NCBI GenBank assembly: GCA_017620525.1
Contig: JAGAUY010000093.1
Coordinates: 22,602-86,601 of the forward strand
DNA length: 64,000 nt
Reading direction: 5' to 3'
DNA from: Oscillospiraceae bacterium
GTDB taxonomy: Bacteria; Bacillota; Clostridia; Oscillospirales; Oscillospiraceae
How positions within the stretch are numbered: position 1 is the stretch's first letter; every line of letters starts with the position of its first letter. This document shows positions 60,909 through 64,000 of this stretch, one piece after another. The notes under the pieces were generated by a model. It was not told the origin of the DNA. It saw only the letters and a program-made list of their open reading frames with translations, and did not search any database. The translations under genes were made by a program, and so were the position numbers.

Positions 60909-61453
60909 GGAATCACCTCCATGAGATGAGTGGCAAAAGAATGGTGTCCTTCTTCGGTGAAATGAACACCGTCGAAGGTGAGTTCGATATTCCAGTGGCG
61001 GGTATCAACAAAGGGGATATGTAGCTTCTCTGCCAGCAGCTTGTATTCCTCTGCAAGGTGGATGGACTTGGCTACCAACTCGTCTGTGGGAACCCATGCG
61101 CCGCGCTTCACAGGTGGTGGTGCTACCAGCAGGATATGCTTACAGTGTGTGAGCAGCGGATTCAGAAAGGCTTCCATTCTGGTGGCGGTTTCCTTTACGG
61201 ATGCATCTTGCAGTAGATCATTGGTGCCCAACATCACAAGGTAGATATCCACAGGCGCATACTCGGTCAGCAATCGGAGTGCATAGGGACTTCGTGGAAT
61301 CTCCCGGCCGTTGGCACCGGCATTGATGCATTCGTGACCAGTCTGCTTCGCCAACAGGTCTACCCAACGATCATCGGCACCATAATGATCACCGAAGAAA
61401 CCTCTGGGATCGTAGCCGTAAGTATTGGAATCTCCGAAACACAGTATCCGCAC
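60905..61453 (-). CDS. SGNH/GDSL-type esterase/hydrolase
   Basis: 182 residues with a GTG start at 61453 (GGAGG eight bases upstream). Block I is CFGDSNTYGYD (nucleophile Ser), the Gly is in GANGREIP, block III is GTNDLL, and the catalytic Asp-His is in DGVHFTEEGH near the C-terminus. The family cleaves acyl esters of lipids or sugars. Translationally coupled to DUF1848. Confidence 0.92.
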   Translation of the reverse strand: MRILCFGDSNTYGYDPRGFFGDHYGADDRWVDLLAKQTGHECINAGANGREIPRSPYALRLLTEYAPVDIYLVMLGTNDLLQDASVKETATRMEAFLNPLLTHCKHILLVAPPPVKRGAWVPTDELVAKSIHLAEEYKLLAEKLHIPFVDTRHWNIELTFDGVHFTEEGHHSFATHLMEVIP

Positions 61454-61475
61454 TGCTACCACCTCCGATGGTTTC

Positions 61476-61504
61476 ATTATAGCACAGGCAATAGAAGACT
61501 GCAA
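61476..61504 (-). promoter_or_regulatory. Promoter of the GDSL-DUF1848 operon
   Basis: On the minus strand TTGCAG, 17 bases, TATAAT. Confidence 0.78.
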
Positions 61505-61570
61505 TTTGAGAAGCACAGTGCGGTTTGTTTCCGTATTATACTTTTTCTGCTGTGATTGCTGCACTCAGGA

Positions 61571-61807
61571 TCAGATATGTTCCTGCAGTTCTTGTTTCAG
61601 TTTAACTTCCACCCGTACACCCTCAACAAACCCCGATCTCTGGTGGTCACGGCAGAGAGTACAGACCGGGTGGATAATTCTGTCCATCTCCCGGAGCGGC
61701 ATACCATTCATCACCTGGTAGAGGTCGTTGCAATCCTGTTTTAGCCGCCCGTCGTCCATTGGGTTGGCTTCTGCGAATGCCTCGTAGAGCATGGAAAGAA
61801 CCGAGTC
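61571..61807 (-). pseudogene. 5'-truncated DUF6809 family gene
   Basis: The last roughly 78 codons give a DUF6809-like sequence (SMLYEAF, DCNDLYQVMNGMPLREMD, HPVCTLCRDHQRSGF). The first possible ATG (61792) has no ribosome binding site, and the frame continues upstream into antisense of the neighbouring fragment. The usual N-terminal residues appear lost at a junction near 61815. Confidence 0.6.
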
Positions 61808-61822
61808 ACTGTTACCGACACC

Positions 61823-62155
61823 ATGCAGAAGCAGGCGGCGGTGAAAATCGACCACCAGATCGGCAAAACCGATGCCCCGATGCCGCCAGAGGAGAAGAAG
61901 CAACACACCGACCAGAGCGGCTTCCAGCCCTACCAGCCCAAGCACCGAAAGCCCGGCACCGGCTGCGTGTACCAGATCAACGACCACCTCTGGGAGGGCA
62001 AATACTCCCCAGTCGGCGCTGACGGCAAACGAATTTCACAGAATGTCTACGCAAAAACCAAGGAGGAATGCGAGGAAAAACTGGCGGTCATGATTGAGGA
62101 AGTGAAGCAGGAGATTGCGGCGGAGAAAGATAAACTAAAAGCCGCTAATCAGTAA
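61823..62155 (+). pseudogene. Fragment of a recombinase/integrase-associated protein
   Basis: 110 codons without a ribosome binding site. The middle contains GTGCVYQINDHLWEGKYSP and NVYAKTKEECEEKLAVMIEE, resembling the AP2-like or arm-type DNA-binding segment of Clostridia integrases, followed by a Lys/Glu-rich helical tail. The frame has no catalytic domain. It starts 16 bases from the truncated DUF6809 gene, so both seem cut by one event. Confidence 0.5.
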
Positions 62156-62169
62156 AGCGAAACACAAAA

Positions 62170-62197
62170 CCGCCGACATCATGTAGATATCGGCGGG
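62170..62197 (-). terminator. Terminator after the YwqG gene
   Basis: A CCGCCGA/TCGGCGG stem; the minus strand continues TTTTGTGTTT. Confidence 0.65.
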
Positions 62198-62217
62198 TAA
62201 ATATTATGTGGTTGTTC

Positions 62218-63099
62218 TCAACCGCACTGAAGAATCAGCCAGCTGTTTTCAAAGTTCCGGGCAGCAAGATCCTCGGTGGTGATCCACAGATACAGACGCC
62301 CCATGTCGCCCCACATCATGCCGATATCCTCGTTGCTGTCGACCTGAAGCAGGAGATTCCAACGGGCTGCATTTTTGTCGAGCCCCCTGGATTTTGCGAT
62401 TTTGTAGCCGTCGGGAGTGCCGCAGTTGATCTTGTGGGTCACATACTCGCATTCCAACTCCATACCGCTCTGGATAGGATCAGCATGGCCAAGAAGCTTA
62501 TTGCTGAGTTCCGAGCTGTTTTCATCCAGCCACTCCCAATACTGATCCTGAAGATCATCGTCATCCGGGAAAACCAGATTATTGGTCAGATCACTTTCGG
62601 TCGAAGGCAGCTCCTTAACAGCTTCGAAGCACATCCGGGCACTGCCGAAAAGCATGCCGTTGTCATCCTCTTCCAGATCAGCAGGGGCGTCTTTCCGAGA
62701 GAGGGCGGCGGGGTCTCCGTCGTAAAAATACACCTTCCAGCCATGGTCGTCCTCGGGATTGAAACCCCAGGGCATCCCATCGGGGGAACAGTCGTAGAAG
62801 AAATACAGCATGCCCCGTTCCGGTAACTTATGTTCCAGATCAAAAGGGGCCACCTCTGCGAAGTTGATTTGCGCAATGAAGCTCATGGGGATATCCACCA
62901 GGTCCATTCGGAACCACTCCATATCGGCGGGAAGGTCCGGGTGACCGCCAAATTTGGAGGAACCCAGGGGGATATCGTCCTCGTCCTGAATATTCAGGGT
63001 AATCTGGACGGAATTCTTGGCAAGGGGAGCAAGTGCATTGAAATAATCAGACAGGCCGCACTCACGCATATCTTCTCTAATTTCTTCCAGTGTTTTCAT
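62218..63099 (-). CDS. YwqG family protein (DUF1963)
   Basis: 293 residues from the ATG at 63099 (AAAGGAG upstream). Acidic and soluble, with the YwqG-type motifs SKFGGHPDLP, SFIAQINFAEVAPFD, LYFFYD and QVDSNEDIGMMWGDMGRLYLWI. It is often found in toxin-antitoxin or polymorphic toxin immunity neighbourhoods, though the molecular role is unknown. Length is normal for the family. Confidence 0.92.
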   Translation of the reverse strand: MKTLEEIREDMRECGLSDYFNALAPLAKNSVQITLNIQDEDDIPLGSSKFGGHPDLPADMEWFRMDLVDIPMSFIAQINFAEVAPFDLEHKLPERGMLYFFYDCSPDGMPWGFNPEDDHGWKVYFYDGDPAALSRKDAPADLEEDDNGMLFGSARMCFEAVKELPSTESDLTNNLVFPDDDDLQDQYWEWLDENSSELSNKLLGHADPIQSGMELECEYVTHKINCGTPDGYKIAKSRGLDKNAARWNLLLQVDSNEDIGMMWGDMGRLYLWITTEDLAARNFENSWLILQCG

Positions 63100-63205
63100 A
63101 GAGATCTCCTTTCGGCGGGATGAATAATGATAATCACATTTTATCACGACAAATAGCAAAGCACAAGACGAAAGAAGCTCCTCAAAGATCAAAAGATGAG
63201 TCGCT

Positions 63206-63219
63206 ATAAACAAAGAAAG
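63206..63219 (+). repeat. Copy 2 of the ATAAACAAAGAAA leader repeat
   Basis: An exact 14-base match to copies at 57474 and 63603, here without a following start codon. Confidence 0.6.
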
Positions 63220-63267
63220 ACCGTCAGCGCTTTTGGCTACGCTGCGGTCAAATATTCTGCCCCGGAT

Positions 63268-63549
63268 TCAAGGGGAAACAGAAGGGAGATTGCCCAGGTT
63301 GTTGTTTTCGCTGCCGTCGGGGATGGACTTGAGGTATTCTGTATCTCCACGATGAGCAATACCAACACCGGCGATCTGTCCCTGTTTTGCCATATCCACC
63401 GCCTGCTGTTTTTCTACAATGGAATTGTCAGAAAGCTGATACCCGGTGATTCTGCCGCCCTCCTTCACAAGACCTATGATCCGCTTAGCGTTGGAATTTG
63501 CCTGCGGGATTTGATCCAATGTGTTCTTGACGAGATTATGATCTTCCAT
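63268..63549 (-). CDS. DUF3892 domain protein
   Basis: 93 residues, AAGGGG upstream. The core RITGYQLSDNSIVEKQQAVDMAKQGQ and VGIAHRGDTEYLKSIPDG are DUF3892-like, a small domain common on plasmids and integrative elements. The function is unknown. It fits the mobile character of this end of the window. Confidence 0.82.
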   Translation of the reverse strand: MEDHNLVKNTLDQIPQANSNAKRIIGLVKEGGRITGYQLSDNSIVEKQQAVDMAKQGQIAGVGIAHRGDTEYLKSIPDGSENNNLGNLPSVSP

Positions 63550-63817
63550 TTTGCATTACCCCTTTCGAGCGTAGTATTTACACGCTCAAAAGGTGGTATG
63601 CAATAAACAAAGAAAAGGGCTGAAGCGATGATCCTCGCCGCCGAAAAAGCATCATTCTGAAGTGGTCAGGCAAAAGACACTTGGAAATTAGAATGACATA
63701 TACTATCTTCTGTAAAATGGGAATATTAAACTCAAGAAGATTCTGGAAACTCCAAAAATAAGAAAAAGAACTTATGTGGTCGGTCACTACTGGTGGATAC
63801 AGAAAACATAACAAAAG
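63550..63817. other. Intergenic region with repeat copy 3 and no convincing gene
   Basis: It holds a GAGCGT inverted repeat just upstream of the DUF3892 gene, the third leader repeat (63603-63617) followed by a ten-codon frame, and AT-rich sequence. No promoter or intact reading frame stands out. Confidence 0.5.
63603..63617 (+). repeat. Copy 3 of the ATAAACAAAGAAA leader repeat
   Basis: ATAAACAAAGAAAAG is identical to copy 1 over 15 bases, followed by GG and an ATG that opens only ten codons. Confidence 0.6.
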
Positions 63818-64000
63818 TTAATAAAACGGCTGATTTCGTGAGAAATCAGCCGTTTTTGTTGGTCCCCCGACAGATGATAAATCCGAACTATCCAGTTTGG
63901 AGAAAGGGACGGTTGTAGTCCCTTCCTTGTAGTTAAAAGTAATGACAATGTACTCGTCATAGACTGTAACGGAGTTTACAAAACCGTCAATCAGTCTGCG
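63818..64000 (-). CDS. Serine recombinase, C-terminal end (partial)
   Basis: The minus-strand frame is open to the right edge and ends at the TAA at 63818-63820; about 60 residues are visible. LIDGFVNSVTVYDEYIVITFNYKEG followed by SDLSSVGGP is typical of the extreme C-terminus of large serine recombinases of Clostridia transposons. The catalytic domain would lie beyond the window. The stop is followed within the frame's end by a strong hairpin. Confidence 0.75.
   Translation of the reverse strand, partial: RRLIDGFVNSVTVYDEYIVITFNYKEGTTTVPFSKLDSSDLSSVGGPTKTADFSRNQPFY
63823..63856. terminator. Hairpin overlapping the recombinase 3' end
   Basis: A perfect 15-bp stem (AAAACGGCTGATTTC) with a four-base loop, T-rich on both sides. 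Its left arm reaches to within three bases of the stop codon, so the last codons lie in the hairpin. Confidence 0.85.

Noticed and set aside
63578-63814. A 78-codon minus-strand frame near the right end
   Set aside because: No start signals; composition and hydrophobic Phe/Leu content look like non-coding AT-rich DNA.
1-64000. CRISPR arrays, rRNA genes and intact tRNA genes
   Set aside because: I saw no regularly spaced repeats, no rRNA motifs and only one partial tRNA. Insertion-sequence transposase genes were also not found.

Overview
This window looks like chromosome of a gut-type Firmicute of class Clostridia, probably near the Oscillospiraceae/Ruminococcaceae. The grounds are moderately high G+C, strong GGAGG-type ribosome binding sites on almost every gene, Gram-positive promoters with 17-base spacers, GC-rich hairpin terminators, several TTG/GTG starts, and Clostridia-typical families (DUF4867, DUF6320, DUF1848, AGCS symporter, GH13_8-type branching enzyme, hybrid cluster protein). 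The species cannot be fixed from the sequence alone.

Layout. 1-6360: sugar catabolism (end of a sugar ABC permease, two small membrane proteins, an AraC regulator divergent from xylulokinase, DUF4867 and an L-fucose/arabinose-isomerase-like enzyme). 6379-9260: cell surface (SLH/Ig protein; PlsC with a mini sorting-signal protein and a sortase). 9395-14338: a hydrolase-acyltransferase fusion with a zinc-ribbon membrane protein, then a membrane-tethered PQQ-type propeller. 14390-22823: transporters (MATE, AGCS, ZIP, NhaC, GPH) plus DUF523 and an AraC regulator. The GPH symporter precedes a GH2 beta-glycosidase. 25217-30883: Ogt, an aromatic-acid-exporter-like protein, glycogen branching enzyme, a DUF218 surface protein and a nitroreductase.

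31395-49265 is the most unusual part. A four-gene plus-strand operon encodes a secreted, membrane-anchored vWA protein, a 1184-residue tubulin/FtsZ-superfamily protein (GGTGSG signature), a two-TM protein, and a 1423-residue membrane protein that ends in a zinc-binding module plus an HEMTH metallopeptidase resembling plant DA1. Facing it across back-to-back terminators is a two-gene minus-strand operon: a TIR/TM/beta-propeller protein and a four-TM protein with RCK/TrkA-like Rossmann folds and a C-terminal RyR-like domain. Upstream of that lies an unannotated 29-residue cysteine-rich peptide gene with its own promoter and terminator. I read the block as a membrane-associated cytoskeletal/remodelling system next to a TIR-RyR signalling or defence pair. 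That they work together is inference.

49418-57080: an Fe-S aldo-keto reductase, an Hcp (hybrid cluster) operon divergent from a Crp/Fnr regulator with a 16-bp palindromic operator, a GNAT enzyme, and an XpaC-TelA pair. From 57174 (a 45-base 3' tRNA fragment) to the right edge (the end of a serine recombinase) the DNA looks like a worn integrative element or island: small cargo genes (DUF6512, GNAT, GyrI-like, DUF1848, GDSL, YwqG, DUF3892), recombinase and DUF6809 fragments, and three copies of a 14-base leader-like repeat.
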